This document shows positions 12,465 to 21,254 of a DNA stretch of 64,000 nt, in pieces; position 1 is the stretch's first letter; each line of letters starts with the position of its first letter. The stretch is from positions 3,596,001 to 3,660,000 of the forward strand of contig NZ_CP074572.1 of the NCBI RefSeq assembly GCF_018394335.1, in the 5' to 3' direction. A program made the translations under genes and the position numbers. This DNA is from Shewanella dokdonensis. GTDB taxonomy: Bacteria > Pseudomonadota > Gammaproteobacteria > Enterobacterales > Shewanellaceae. A model generated the notes under the pieces. The model ran no database searches and was not told the DNA's origin. It saw nothing but the letters and a program-made list of their open reading frames with translations.

Positions 12465-13103
12465 ATGAGCGCGGCCCATAGTGTGATAATTGGCATTGCC
12501 GGAGCTTCCGCTTCCGGCAAAAGCCTGATTGCCAGAACCATCTACGAGGAGTTGTGCCGGGATCTCGGCACCAACGAAATCGGGGTGATCAGTGAAGATA
12601 GTTATTACCGTGACCAGAGCCATCTGCCGATGGAACAGCGGGTACTGACTAACTATGACCACCCCAAGGCGTTAGATCATCAGTTGCTGGCACGCCATCT
12701 GGAAAATCTCAAAGATGGCAAGCCGGTTGAAATTCCCTGTTACAGTTATGTGGAACACACCCGCACTGGCGAGTCATTGTTGATGACGCCCAAAAAGGTC
12801 ATTATCCTTGAAGGCATTCTGCTACTCACCGACCCTAAATTGCGGGAACTGATGGATGCCAGTGTCTTTATGGATACGCCTTTGGATATCTGCCTTATCC
12901 GCCGCTTGCGGCGGGATGTGGAAGAGCGTGGACGTACCATGGAGTCGGTACTGACGCAGTACCAAAATACGGTGCGCCCCATGTACCTACAGTTTATTGA
13001 ACCATCTAAGCAATATGCCGATATCATAGTGCCACGCGGCGGGAAAAACCGTATTGCAACAGATATTCTGAAGACCCGTATTCAGCATTTACTTTCGAGA
13101 TAG
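12465..13103 (+). CDS. udk: Uridine kinase
   Basis: Phosphorylates uridine and cytidine with GTP or ATP in pyrimidine salvage. 212 residues with the P-loop GASASGKSL near residue 13 and the family motifs [22 protein letters not shown] and [12 protein letters not shown]. It follows apbC by 6 bp and precedes dcd by 24 bp, the udk-dcd pairing also found in E. coli. Confidence 0.96.
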   Translation: MSAAHSVIIGIAGASASGKSLIARTIYEELCRDLGTNEIGVISEDSYYRDQSHLPMEQRVLTNYDHPKALDHQLLARHLENLKDGKPVEIPCYSYVEHTRTGESLLMTPKKVIILEGILLLTDPKLRELMDASVFMDTPLDICLIRRLRRDVEERGRTMESVLTQYQNTVRPMYLQFIEPSKQYADIIVPRGGKNRIATDILKTRIQHLLSR

Positions 13104-13127
13104 TACGACCCAGGAGAACAGGGCCCA

Positions 13128-13709
13128 ATGAGATTAACCGACATCGAAATTGAACAATGCCTTGATGATGGCAGTATCGTGATTGAACCACGGCCATCCA
13201 GCGATGCCATTAGTGGTGTCAGTGTGGATGTTCGTTTGGGGCATCAGTTTCGGGTGTTTAAAGATCACACTGCGCCCTATATCGATCTGTCTGGCCCGAA
13301 AGCCGAAGTACAGGCGGCCATGGACAATGTCATGAGTGACCAGATTGATATTGCAGATGGTCAGGCGTTTTTCCTGCATCCTGGGGAGTTGGCATTGGCC
13401 GTCACCTATGAAAGTGTGCAATTGCCAGCAGATGTTGTGGGGTGGCTTGATGGCCGCTCATCGCTAGCGCGGCTTGGGCTGATGGTGCATGTTACCGCGC
13501 ACCGCATTGATCCAGGCTGGAAAGGTAAAATAGTGTTGGAGTTTTTCAACAGCGGTAAATTGCCGTTGGCGTTGCGGCCCATGATGACCATTGGCGCATT
13601 GAATTTCGACAAGCTTAACCACCCGGTGGCTAAACCTTACAACTCACGTAAAAATGCCAAGTATAAAGATCAGCAAGATGCGGTTGCCAGTCGCATCAGC
13701 CAGGATTGA
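13128..13709 (+). CDS. dcd: dCTP deaminase
   Basis: Deaminates dCTP to dUTP, the main route to dUMP for thymidylate synthesis. The 193 residues carry the dUTPase-like trimer fold with [20 protein letters not shown] and the catalytic-glutamate region [10 protein letters not shown]. The ribosome site CAGGAG is 12 nt before the ATG. It shares a pyrimidine-nucleotide theme with udk upstream and tmk downstream. Confidence 0.96.
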   Translation: MRLTDIEIEQCLDDGSIVIEPRPSSDAISGVSVDVRLGHQFRVFKDHTAPYIDLSGPKAEVQAAMDNVMSDQIDIADGQAFFLHPGELALAVTYESVQLPADVVGWLDGRSSLARLGLMVHVTAHRIDPGWKGKIVLEFFNSGKLPLALRPMMTIGALNFDKLNHPVAKPYNSRKNAKYKDQQDAVASRISQD

Positions 13710-13718
13710 TTAGCGCTG

Positions 13719-14552
13719 ATGGCAACAGTGTGGGTGAATGGCCAAGTATCTGAACAAATCAGTGTCTCTGACCGCGCGTTCACCTATGGCGATGGGTTGT
13801 TTGCCACCATGGCGGTTGATGCCGCCGCGCAAATCCCATTTCTGTCCTACCACCTGCAACGGCTGCAAGATGGTGCGGCGCGGCTAGGATTTCATTGGCA
13901 AGCATCTGCAGCGTTAATGTCGTTGCTGGCACAAGCTGCATCACGCTTCCCGGCTCACTGTTTGAAACTGCAACTGAGCCGTGGAACTGGCGGCCGCGGT
14001 TATACACCGCCTGTTGAGCCCCAAGTTACCGAGGTGCTGAGTGTTAGTACGCTGCCAGCACACTATAGCAAATGGCGACAGCAGGGGATCACACTGCAAA
14101 CCTCCGTGGTGACACTGGCAAAACAACCCTTACTTGCCGGTATCAAGCATTTGAATCGCCTCGAACAGGTGCTGATAAAACGTTATCCTTTGCCCGCAGG
14201 AATTGATGATTGGCTGGTGCTCGACACGGATGGTAAGTTGGTTGAAACCTCAATGGCGAACCTGTTTTTAATCACAAAAACTGCCCAGGGCGGTTGGCTG
14301 GCGTTGACCCCCGCAATCAATTACGCTGGGGTGTCTGGTGTTATGCGTCAGCAAGTGATAATGGCGCTGCTGGCAATGGGGATTGATGTGCAGCTGCAAG
14401 CTGTCAGTCGTGATTGCTTGAGTCGCGTTTCACACCTGTTTATTAGCAACAGTTTATTGGGCATTGTAGATGTCACCGCTGTTGACCATTATCGTTATCA
14501 ACCTTGGCCGCTAAGCTCACAGTTGAGGCAAAATCTCGCCATTCAGTTATGA
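13719..14552 (+). CDS. pabC: Aminodeoxychorismate lyase
   Basis: PLP-dependent fold-type IV enzyme that converts aminodeoxychorismate to p-aminobenzoate and pyruvate for folate synthesis. 277 residues. The PLP lysine lies in AGIKHLNRLEQ (near residue 142), with the cofactor-binding segment ETSMANLFLI downstream. The stop overlaps the mltG start (ATGA), the pabC-mltG coupling known in E. coli. Confidence 0.93.
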   Translation: MATVWVNGQVSEQISVSDRAFTYGDGLFATMAVDAAAQIPFLSYHLQRLQDGAARLGFHWQASAALMSLLAQAASRFPAHCLKLQLSRGTGGRGYTPPVEPQVTEVLSVSTLPAHYSKWRQQGITLQTSVVTLAKQPLLAGIKHLNRLEQVLIKRYPLPAGIDDWLVLDTDGKLVETSMANLFLITKTAQGGWLALTPAINYAGVSGVMRQQVIMALLAMGIDVQLQAVSRDCLSRVSHLFISNSLLGIVDVTAVDHYRYQPWPLSSQLRQNLAIQL

Positions 14553-15559
14553 AAAAATGGATCCTGATTACCACTGCAACTTTTCTGACCTTGCTGACAC
14601 TGCTGCTGGCTGTTGGCCTATGGGGCTACCAGCAGTTGCAACAATTTCGCCAGACACCGCTGGCACTGACAACACCACAGGAACTGCAACTGCAGCATGG
14701 TACTTCTTTTCATCGCTTGGGGCAGGAATTGCAACAGCATGGCTGGTTGCCCTATGACTGGCGCTGGAAGTTACTCGGGAAGTTGCAACCGCAATTAACG
14801 GCGATCCGCTCAGGATTATACGAAGTGTCACCGCAAGATACGCCGGAATCTTTGTTGCAAAAACTGGTGGCGGGTGACGAGAAACGGTTTAGCTTGACTT
14901 TAGTTGAGGGGAAAACCATCAATGAGTGGCAGCAATACCTACAGCAATTACCGCACCTGCAACAATCATCGCAACCATTTTTAGCGGTATTGCAGCAGCA
15001 AGGTGATGATTCCGCTAAAGCTGAAGGTAAATTTTTCCCTGATACTTATCAGTACCGCGCCGGTACGGAACTGACTACGCTGCTGACCCAGAGTTACCTG
15101 AAGATGCAGCAAGAGTTGCAAGCCGCCTGGGACAGCCGTGAACAAGGGTTACCGTTGGAATCGCCCTATGAACTGCTCATCCTCGCTTCCATCATTGAAA
15201 AGGAAACGGGAAGGGCCGATGAGCGGCGGTTGATCGCCGCAGTTTTCATCAATCGCTTGCGTAAAGGCATGCGCTTACAGACTGACCCAACGGTGATCTA
15301 TGGCATGGGTGAGGCATTTAATGGCAATATCACCCGCAAGGATTTGCAGCAGGAAACCCCATTTAACACCTACCGTATTCAGGGGTTGCCGCCAACGCCC
15401 ATCGCTGCACCTGGTCGTGAATCATTAATGGCTGCGGCCCATCCAGAGTCGGTGAGTTACCTTTATTTTGTATCGCGCAACGATGGCTCTCATGTGTTTT
15501 CAACCACTTTGGCGGAGCATAATCGGGCAGTTGACCGTTATCAGAGAAGAAGAAAATAA
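14549..15559 (+). CDS. mltG: Endolytic murein transglycosylase MltG
   Basis: Cleaves nascent glycan strands in the inner membrane and helps set peptidoglycan strand length. Starting at ATG 14549 ([13 protein letters not shown]), the protein has 336 residues. One N-terminal membrane anchor (about residues 4-26) is followed by a LysM-like region and the YceG catalytic domain with [10 protein letters not shown], whose Glu is the expected catalytic residue, and [11 protein letters not shown]. The ORF extends 45 nt upstream inside pabC, but the 4-nt ATGA overlap and the signal anchor fix this start. The last base overlaps tmk. Confidence 0.94.
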   Translation: MKKWILITTATFLTLLTLLLAVGLWGYQQLQQFRQTPLALTTPQELQLQHGTSFHRLGQELQQHGWLPYDWRWKLLGKLQPQLTAIRSGLYEVSPQDTPESLLQKLVAGDEKRFSLTLVEGKTINEWQQYLQQLPHLQQSSQPFLAVLQQQGDDSAKAEGKFFPDTYQYRAGTELTTLLTQSYLKMQQELQAAWDSREQGLPLESPYELLILASIIEKETGRADERRLIAAVFINRLRKGMRLQTDPTVIYGMGEAFNGNITRKDLQQETPFNTYRIQGLPPTPIAAPGRESLMAAAHPESVSYLYFVSRNDGSHVFSTTLAEHNRAVDRYQRRRK

Positions 15560-16198
15560 TGCAAGCGACGCTGAAAAATCCTGGCAAATTTATTGTCATC
15601 GAAGGGCTTGAAGGAGCTGGCAAGTCAAGTGCGGTGGCCTTGGTTCGTGATTTTATTAGCCAATTGACTGGTCAACAACCTGTGTGTACCCGTGAGCCGG
15701 GGGCACCCCACTGGCGGAAAAATCCGGACATTGGTAAAGACCACGGATGCCAGTGATCCTTTATGTGATGAAGCCGAATGTCTGTTGATGTATGCCGCCA
15801 GGGCACAATTAGTCGCCAATGTCATTAAGCCAGCATTGGCTCGCGGGGCATGGGTTTTGGGCGATCGTCACAATCTTTCTTCATTGGCTTATCAAGGGGG
15901 CGGGCGCGGCTTAATGCCATTGGTACAGACCATCAGCGCAGCTACTCTTGGCGATTTTAAACCACAATTGACGCTTTATCTGGACATTCCTCCGGCGCTT
16001 GGAATGGCGCGCGCTGCTAGTCGTGGCGAACTGGATCGTATCGAGCAACAAGAGCTGGATTTCTTTGAACGTGCACGAGCTACTTATCTTTCATTGGCGG
16101 CGGCCGATAACACTATTGTGGTGATTGACGCCAGCCAACCGCTGTCACAGGTGCATCAGGATATTGTGGCTGTGCTTGAGCAACGTTTGGGGAGTTAG
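15559..16198 (+). CDS. tmk: Thymidylate kinase (frameshifted as sequenced)
   Basis: Phosphorylates dTMP to dTDP, an essential step for dTTP. The N-terminus has the P-loop [11 protein letters not shown]. The frame is lost in G run 15699-15703 and again in A run 15718-15722. Adding one G and one A restores [18 protein letters not shown], and the gene then runs to 213 residues with [16 protein letters not shown] and the LID region. Two independent one-base losses 15 nt apart in homopolymers, in an essential gene between intact neighbours, indicate sequencing error. Confidence 0.93.
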
Positions 16199-16200
16199 TG

Positions 16201-17116
16201 ATGTCTGCCAATTTGCCATGGTTGCACGATGCCAAACAGCAGTTCGCGGCACAGCGGCGGCAGGGAACCCTTGCGCACGCCATGTTGTTGCCGTTACCAG
16301 AAGCTGACGGCGGTGTGTTGCTTGGGCAGTTTATGGCCGCGCTGGCTTTGTGTAGCTCGCTGGTCGCCGATGTACCTTGCGGCCATTGTAAAAGTTGCCA
16401 GTTAGTGAATGCGGGTAGCCATCCTGATTTTCATCTACTGCAAGCCGATGGGAATCAGATCAAGGTTGAGCAGGTGCGTAGTCTGTGCCAGTCGTTAACC
16501 AATACGGCTCAGCAAGGGGCTTTCGGGTAGCATTAATATTGCAATGTGAACGGATGAATATGGCAGCGGCTAATGCCTTATTAAAGACATTGGAAGAACC
16601 GGGACAAGCGACATTGCTGTTATTACAAAGCGATAGACCGGCGGCGTTATTACCCACTATTGTCAGTCGCTGCCAACAGCTGAAAATAGCGCGACCATCA
16701 CCAGCACAACTCAACCAGTGGTTGCGGCAGCAATACCCGCAATTGGATGAAGATTTAGGCTGGTGTTTACCCATCGCTGGGGCGCGCTGCAACTGGCGCA
16801 GTATGTGGCTGATGGCTATGCTGCCGAGCTGAAAAAGTTGAAGTCTGCTTGGCAAAAGAGCCTTGCAAGCGGTCATCTTCATCAGAAACTCAGTAATCTG
16901 AGCGCTGAGCAACTGTTTGATGTGCTGAAATTGTTGTATCAGGTGTTAGAAGATGAAATGCAATCGGGGCAGCTTGAGCCACTACAACAGTTGCAAATGG
17001 CACAATTGGCGGCGCGGGTGATGAAGGATAATCAGCAACTGATGTTAATGGCGAATGTCAATTTTCTGGCGCTATGCCAAAGTTATGTCTTAGAATATAA
17101 GAGACTGAAAAATTAA
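16201..17116 (+). CDS. holB: DNA polymerase III subunit delta' (frameshifted as sequenced)
   Basis: Clamp-loader subunit of the replicase, needed to load the beta clamp. N-terminal AAA+-like region with a zinc-binding set C..CKSCQL, then AAANALLKTLEEPG and LPTIVSRCQQL, the SRC motif typical of delta'. Two breaks: G run 16516-16519 (adding one G gives TAQQGGFRVALI) and G run 16779-16782 (adding one G gives IAGGALQLAQYV). The corrected protein is 305 residues, normal for HolB. The tmk-holB-pilZ-tatD order is conserved in gammaproteobacteria. An in-frame GTG at 16198 is an alternative start. Confidence 0.92.
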
Positions 17117-17125
17117 AAGTATCCT

Positions 17126-17452
17126 ATGGTTGATCTGATTGTAAATTTTGACACCCTGCATCAATTGTATCGTGCATACATGCCGTTTATTCAGCCAGCA
17201 GGGTTGTTTGTCACGACAACTGAAGGCCATTTCCTGGGGCAGGAGATGCGCATTGGCTATCGTTTGCCGGGAGCAACTGGCATTAACGAATTTCAGGGTG
17301 TCGTGGTCTGGATTAATCCACTTGGCGCTTCCGGTGGGCGTCCGGCGGGCGTTGGGGTAAAAATTCTCTCAGAAGCCCAAGAGCATAAACAACGCATCGA
17401 AAATCTGCTGTCGCGTGAATTGGCGTCGGGCGATTTGACCTGCACCATGTAG
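17126..17452 (+). CDS. PilZ-domain protein (type IV pilus assembly PilZ type)
   Basis: 108 residues, a stand-alone PilZ domain with MRIGYRLPG..FQGVVVWINPLGASGGRPAGVGVKI. It resembles the type IV pilus protein PilZ, located between holB and tatD as in Pseudomonas. PilZ itself does not need c-di-GMP binding and acts with PilB and FimX. The canonical RxxxR N-terminal c-di-GMP motif is not evident here, which fits that class. Function by family and location. Confidence 0.85.
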   Translation: MVDLIVNFDTLHQLYRAYMPFIQPAGLFVTTTEGHFLGQEMRIGYRLPGATGINEFQGVVVWINPLGASGGRPAGVGVKILSEAQEHKQRIENLLSRELASGDLTCTM

Positions 17453-17486
17453 CGGGATATTCTTGCTTCCCTTTTTGTAACTCCTT

Positions 17487-18290
17487 ATGGGACTGATCGT
17501 GTTAGTTGATTCCCATTGCCATCTTGATCGCTTGAAGGCCGCGCCAGATCAAGATTCTCTTGAACAAATCCTAACTGATGCCAAAACCCGTGGTGTGGAC
17601 TGGTTTCTTTGTGTCAACGTTCGGCAGCAGGACTTTACCCGTATGCGTGAGCGGATGGCGGCGTATTCGCAGGTATTTCTATCGGCAGGTGTACATCCGC
17701 TGGATGTAGAAGCGGGGCTGTCCATCGAGCAATTACGGCAACATGCGCTTGACCCGCGGGTTGTTGCCATTGGTGAAACCGGTTTGGACTACTTCTATGC
17801 GCCCGAAAGTAAAGCGGCGCAGTTGCAGTGTTTTGAGCAGCAGGTCGCGGTCGCGACTGACATAGGCAAACCTCTGATTATCCATACCCGAGATGCCCGT
17901 GAGGACACGTTGGCTGTTTTGCGTAATGGATATGCTGAAAAATGTGGTGGGGTACTGCACTGTTTTACTGAGTCTTTAGAAATGGCCGAAGCAGCGATGG
18001 AATTGGGGTTTTATATCTCAGTTTCCGGTATTGTGACATTCCGTAATGCCGATGAGCTGCGTAGCGTTATCAAACAAATTCCCCAAGAACGGTTACTCGT
18101 TGAGACTGATTCGCCTTATTTAGCACCAATTCCGCATCGTGGTAAGGAAAATCAACCGGCGTTTGTCCGGGATGTTGCGCAATTTGTGGCAGATCTGCGA
18201 GAAGAACCGCTGAGCGAACTGGCGACCTATACCACGGATAATTTCTTCAGGTTGTTCCGCGATGCTGCGCGGCTGGCTGGGCGTGATTAA
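17487..18290 (+). CDS. TatD-family metal-dependent hydrolase (YcfH type)
   Basis: TIM-barrel deoxyribonuclease-type hydrolase with the metal ligands SHCHLD, GETGLDYF, IIHTRDA, LHCFTES and VETDSPYL. 267 residues from ATG 17487. A GTG at 17499 would start exactly at the conserved LVDSHCHLD and may be the real start, since E. coli YcfH begins MFLVDSHCHLD. It closes the pabC-mltG-tmk-holB-pilZ-tatD block. Confidence 0.92.
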   Translation: MGLIVLVDSHCHLDRLKAAPDQDSLEQILTDAKTRGVDWFLCVNVRQQDFTRMRERMAAYSQVFLSAGVHPLDVEAGLSIEQLRQHALDPRVVAIGETGLDYFYAPESKAAQLQCFEQQVAVATDIGKPLIIHTRDAREDTLAVLRNGYAEKCGGVLHCFTESLEMAEAAMELGFYISVSGIVTFRNADELRSVIKQIPQERLLVETDSPYLAPIPHRGKENQPAFVRDVAQFVADLREEPLSELATYTTDNFFRLFRDAARLAGRD

Positions 18291-18302
18291 AAGATAAAAA
18301 AA

Positions 18303-18332
18303 GGCCCAAAACTATTCCGATTGTTTTGGGCC
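18303..18332 (-). terminator. Intrinsic terminator, leftward orientation
   Basis: GGCCCAAAAC pairs with GTTTTGGGCC across a 10-nt loop. The poly-A on its left (18294-18302) becomes the U tract of a minus-strand transcript, so it best serves rsmF. It may also stop tatD mRNA. The rest of 18333-18500 shows no gene. Confidence 0.7.
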
Positions 18333-18500
18333 CAGGGAATGGCTCTTGACGAGCCGTGCGCTTTAAGTTGAGATATAACAGAATTGCGATCTCTGGTTGA
18401 ATTTTAGCCTATCATGTTAAAGCCACCGTGGAATGACGGGGCTTTATTAGTTTATTTTGAAATAACTAATTCCATAATAGAATAAAAAAGGCGCTGATGT

Positions 18501-19913
18501 TTATTCCGAACTGCTGATGTTGTCTCTTACCAATACTCTTGGTAGTTGATTTTTAAGCTTATTACCTAGGTGTTTTGCCAGACCTAGTACTTGTTGCTGC
18601 CATAACAATACGCGTTCGCCTTGGGCTTTTGTGGACGTTTCCAAGGGAATGTCTCGCCCCATCATATATTGCGCTGCTTGTGCTGCGGTCACTGAAATCG
18701 CGAGTGACGGTGCAATATCAAGTGCCATTACCGCTTGGTGCTGTAGTTTAATCCCATGCTTTTCCATCGTGGCAATTTTGACACCGATGCGCTGAAAGCG
18801 TATTCGCGTGAGCAGCTCGGCAACTCCCTCGGGGAATAGCCAGAACTCGTTATCTCTGAACCATAGCCGTTCTTTGGGTAGGGTTACCCCTAAAATGTTT
18901 TCCAGTTCGCGACTGAGTAGTTGATAGTGTTTCTGGGTTGTTGGTTCGAATGGGAAATTCTGGCGCTGTTGGGGCGGCGCAACGTGGCGTGGAACTGAGG
19001 CAGTTTTACGCATTCTTGCAACAAAAAATCCCTCACTATCATAAACTTGTGGCCAAACATGTAGAAACCCTTCCGGGGTGGCAGTCTGCTTGGCAGCCTC
19101 GAACAAAGTGGCCAGAGATTCAAACTCAACCGCATCAGCAAACGTCTGTTTGAGGTGATGGCAGACTCCCTGATTTTCAGTGTTATTGAGTGTACAGGTG
19201 GAGTAAACCAAGACACCTCCTGGTTTTAGTGCCAGAAATGCCGATTCGATGAGATCTCGTTGGGTGGCGGCAATGCTCTGAATTTCATCAGCATTCCAGT
19301 TCTTTAGCGCTAATGGATCTTTACGAATCGTGCCTTCGCCACTGCAAGGTGCATCTAACAAAATGGCGTCAAAGGTTTCATAAAGAAACTCACCAAATAC
19401 TCTGGCGTCAAAATGCGTCATTGCCGTGTTGCACACGCCCATGCGCAGAATGTTGGCATGCAGGGCTTTGATGCGGCTGGAGGAATATTCGTTGCTGACG
19501 AGTAGCCCGCGGTTATGCATCATAGCGGCAATCTGGGTTGTTTTTGACCCAGGGGCAGACGCCATATCCAATACGGTCGCCATGTCTGTGTCATACAGCA
19601 GCGCCATGGGCGGTAACATGGAGCTGGCTTCCTGCAGGTAAAATAACCCTTGCAAGTGTTCTACCGTGTTACCTGGTTGTACGGTTTCTGGCACAGAAAA
19701 CCAGAAACCATCGGCGCACCAGGGGATCGCGGTAAACTGCCAACCTTTGGCCTGCATCCGCGCGATAAGACTGGCGCTGTCGATTTTAAGGGTATTGACC
19801 CGTAAAGATGGTCGCAGCGGTTTATCACAAGACGCAAGAAAATCGTCCAGAGACAGCTGCGGCGGTAATTCTTGCGCAATACGGTTGATAAAATTCTGAT
19901 TTAATTGAACCAT
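18501..19913 (-). CDS. rsmF: 16S rRNA m5C1407 methyltransferase RsmF
   Basis: SAM-dependent RNA cytosine-C5 methyltransferase of the Nol1/Nop2/Sun family. 470 residues: N-terminal RPSLRVNTLK, SAM site DMASAPGSKTTQIAA, and the two catalytic cysteines in DAPCSGEGTIRK (near 190) and VYSTCTLN (near 240). A C-terminal extension with a PUA-like region (KHGIKLQHQAVMAL) is typical of RsmF/YebU and distinguishes it from RsmB. As in E. coli it lies near letB-letA. Confidence 0.93.
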   Translation of the reverse strand: MVQLNQNFINRIAQELPPQLSLDDFLASCDKPLRPSLRVNTLKIDSASLIARMQAKGWQFTAIPWCADGFWFSVPETVQPGNTVEHLQGLFYLQEASSMLPPMALLYDTDMATVLDMASAPGSKTTQIAAMMHNRGLLVSNEYSSSRIKALHANILRMGVCNTAMTHFDARVFGEFLYETFDAILLDAPCSGEGTIRKDPLALKNWNADEIQSIAATQRDLIESAFLALKPGGVLVYSTCTLNNTENQGVCHHLKQTFADAVEFESLATLFEAAKQTATPEGFLHVWPQVYDSEGFFVARMRKTASVPRHVAPPQQRQNFPFEPTTQKHYQLLSRELENILGVTLPKERLWFRDNEFWLFPEGVAELLTRIRFQRIGVKIATMEKHGIKLQHQAVMALDIAPSLAISVTAAQAAQYMMGRDIPLETSTKAQGERVLLWQQQVLGLAKHLGNKLKNQLPRVLVRDNISSSE

Positions 19914-19984
19914 AACACTTAAAGCGAGTTTCTTTTCGGCGCGACATTATAGCATGTGGTGCCCGCTAAAACTGGAGTGGATTT

Positions 19985-21211
19985 GTGCTGAATCGGGTCT
20001 GGAGCCTGTTTTTTGTGGTGGCGCTATTAGCGATTGTATTGCAGTGCCTTACGGGCAATACCGCTGTGGTCAGCGAAGCCGTGACCGCTATGTTTGATAG
20101 CGCTAATCTGGCGGCGCAAATCGCATTAGGTCTGGTCGGCGTACTGACCTTGTGGATGGGACTGATGCGGGTTGGTGAGAAAGCCGGGGTCGTGGCGGCA
20201 ATCGCTTGGGCCGTAGAACCGCTGCTGCGGAAGTTGATGCCGGAAATACCCAAGCATCACCCGGCCTTTGGCAGTGTGACCATGAATCTGACCGCCAACA
20301 TGTTAGGGCTGGATAACGCTGCCACCCCGTTGGGACTGAAAGCAATGCAGGATCTGCAAAGCCTGAATCCCAATAAGCAGCGCGCCAGTAATGCCCAGAT
20401 CCTGTTCCTAGTGCTGAATACCTCGTCGGTGACACTGGTGCCAGTCACTGTGTTTCTATATCGGGCTCAGCAAGGCGCCGCAGCCCCCGCGGAAGTTTTC
20501 TTGCCTATTCTGTTGGCAACCTTAGGTTCTACACTCGCGGGTTTACTGGTGGTTGCACTGATCCAGCGTTTACCCTTATGGAATCTCACGGTAGCGGCTT
20601 ATGGTGTGGTTATCTTGGGAACCGTTGCAGCTATTGTTGGCTGGTTATTACAGCAAACTGCCGAGACGATAGGCACAGTATCTACCACCGTAGGCAACGG
20701 CGTGTTGCTGGCACTGGTACTGTTGTTTGTCTTGGTTGCCAGTATTCGCAAAGTTGCCGTATATGATGAATTTATCGAGGGCGCAAAATCGGGTTTTGAA
20801 CAGGCGATACGCCTGATCCCTTATTTGCTGGCAATGCTATTGGCCATTGCGTTGTTGCGAGCATCTGGCGCCCTAGATTACCTGCTGCATGGCATTGCCG
20901 CCGTGGTGCAGTTATTGGGTTTTGATAGTCGTTTTGTTGATGCCTTACCTACGGCACTGATGAAGCCGTTCAGCGGTTCTGGGGCGCGAGCCATGATGTT
21001 AGAAACCATGTCGCATTATGGTGTGGATTCCTTTGCGGGGCGTTTGGCGGCGATATTTCAGGGGAGCACTGAAACAACATTCTATGTGTTAGCCGTTTAC
21101 TTTGGGGCGGTGGGGATCCGTCACGGTCGTTATGCGTTAGCGTGTGGGTTATTCGCTGATCTGGTTGGTATTCTCAGCGCCATTGCCGTTTGTTACTGGT
21201 TTTATGGTTAA
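19985..21211 (+). CDS. Nucleoside-recognition (Gate) domain membrane protein, SpmA-SpmB fusion type
   Basis: 408 residues with about ten hydrophobic segments. Two nucleoside-recognition Gate domains are seen: the first half has MNLTANMLGLDNAATPLGLKA by segments, typical of SpmA, and the second half has PFSGSGARAMM..FQGSTETTFYVLAVYFGAVG, typical of SpmB. In Bacillus these are separate spore-maturation proteins; in Gram-negative bacteria the fused form is of unknown transport role. It starts at GTG with GGAG 7 nt upstream. Divergent from rsmF. Confidence 0.88.
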   Translation: MLNRVWSLFFVVALLAIVLQCLTGNTAVVSEAVTAMFDSANLAAQIALGLVGVLTLWMGLMRVGEKAGVVAAIAWAVEPLLRKLMPEIPKHHPAFGSVTMNLTANMLGLDNAATPLGLKAMQDLQSLNPNKQRASNAQILFLVLNTSSVTLVPVTVFLYRAQQGAAAPAEVFLPILLATLGSTLAGLLVVALIQRLPLWNLTVAAYGVVILGTVAAIVGWLLQQTAETIGTVSTTVGNGVLLALVLLFVLVASIRKVAVYDEFIEGAKSGFEQAIRLIPYLLAMLLAIALLRASGALDYLLHGIAAVVQLLGFDSRFVDALPTALMKPFSGSGARAMMLETMSHYGVDSFAGRLAAIFQGSTETTFYVLAVYFGAVGIRHGRYALACGLFADLVGILSAIAVCYWFYG

Positions 21212-21215
21212 GAAC

Positions 21216-21242
21216 AACAGAGGCCTTCAAGAGGCCTCTGTT
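21216..21242. terminator. Bidirectional hairpin
   Basis: An 11-bp perfect stem (AACAGAGGCCT with AGGCCTCTGTT) separates the convergent Gate-domain gene and letB. Confidence 0.65.
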
Positions 21243-21254
21243 CTACATGACGGA

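Noticed and set aside
16516..16782. Programmed ribosomal frameshifting in holB
   Set aside because: The shifts occur at plain G4 runs without a slippery heptamer or stimulatory element, and the same kind of break recurs in many unrelated genes.
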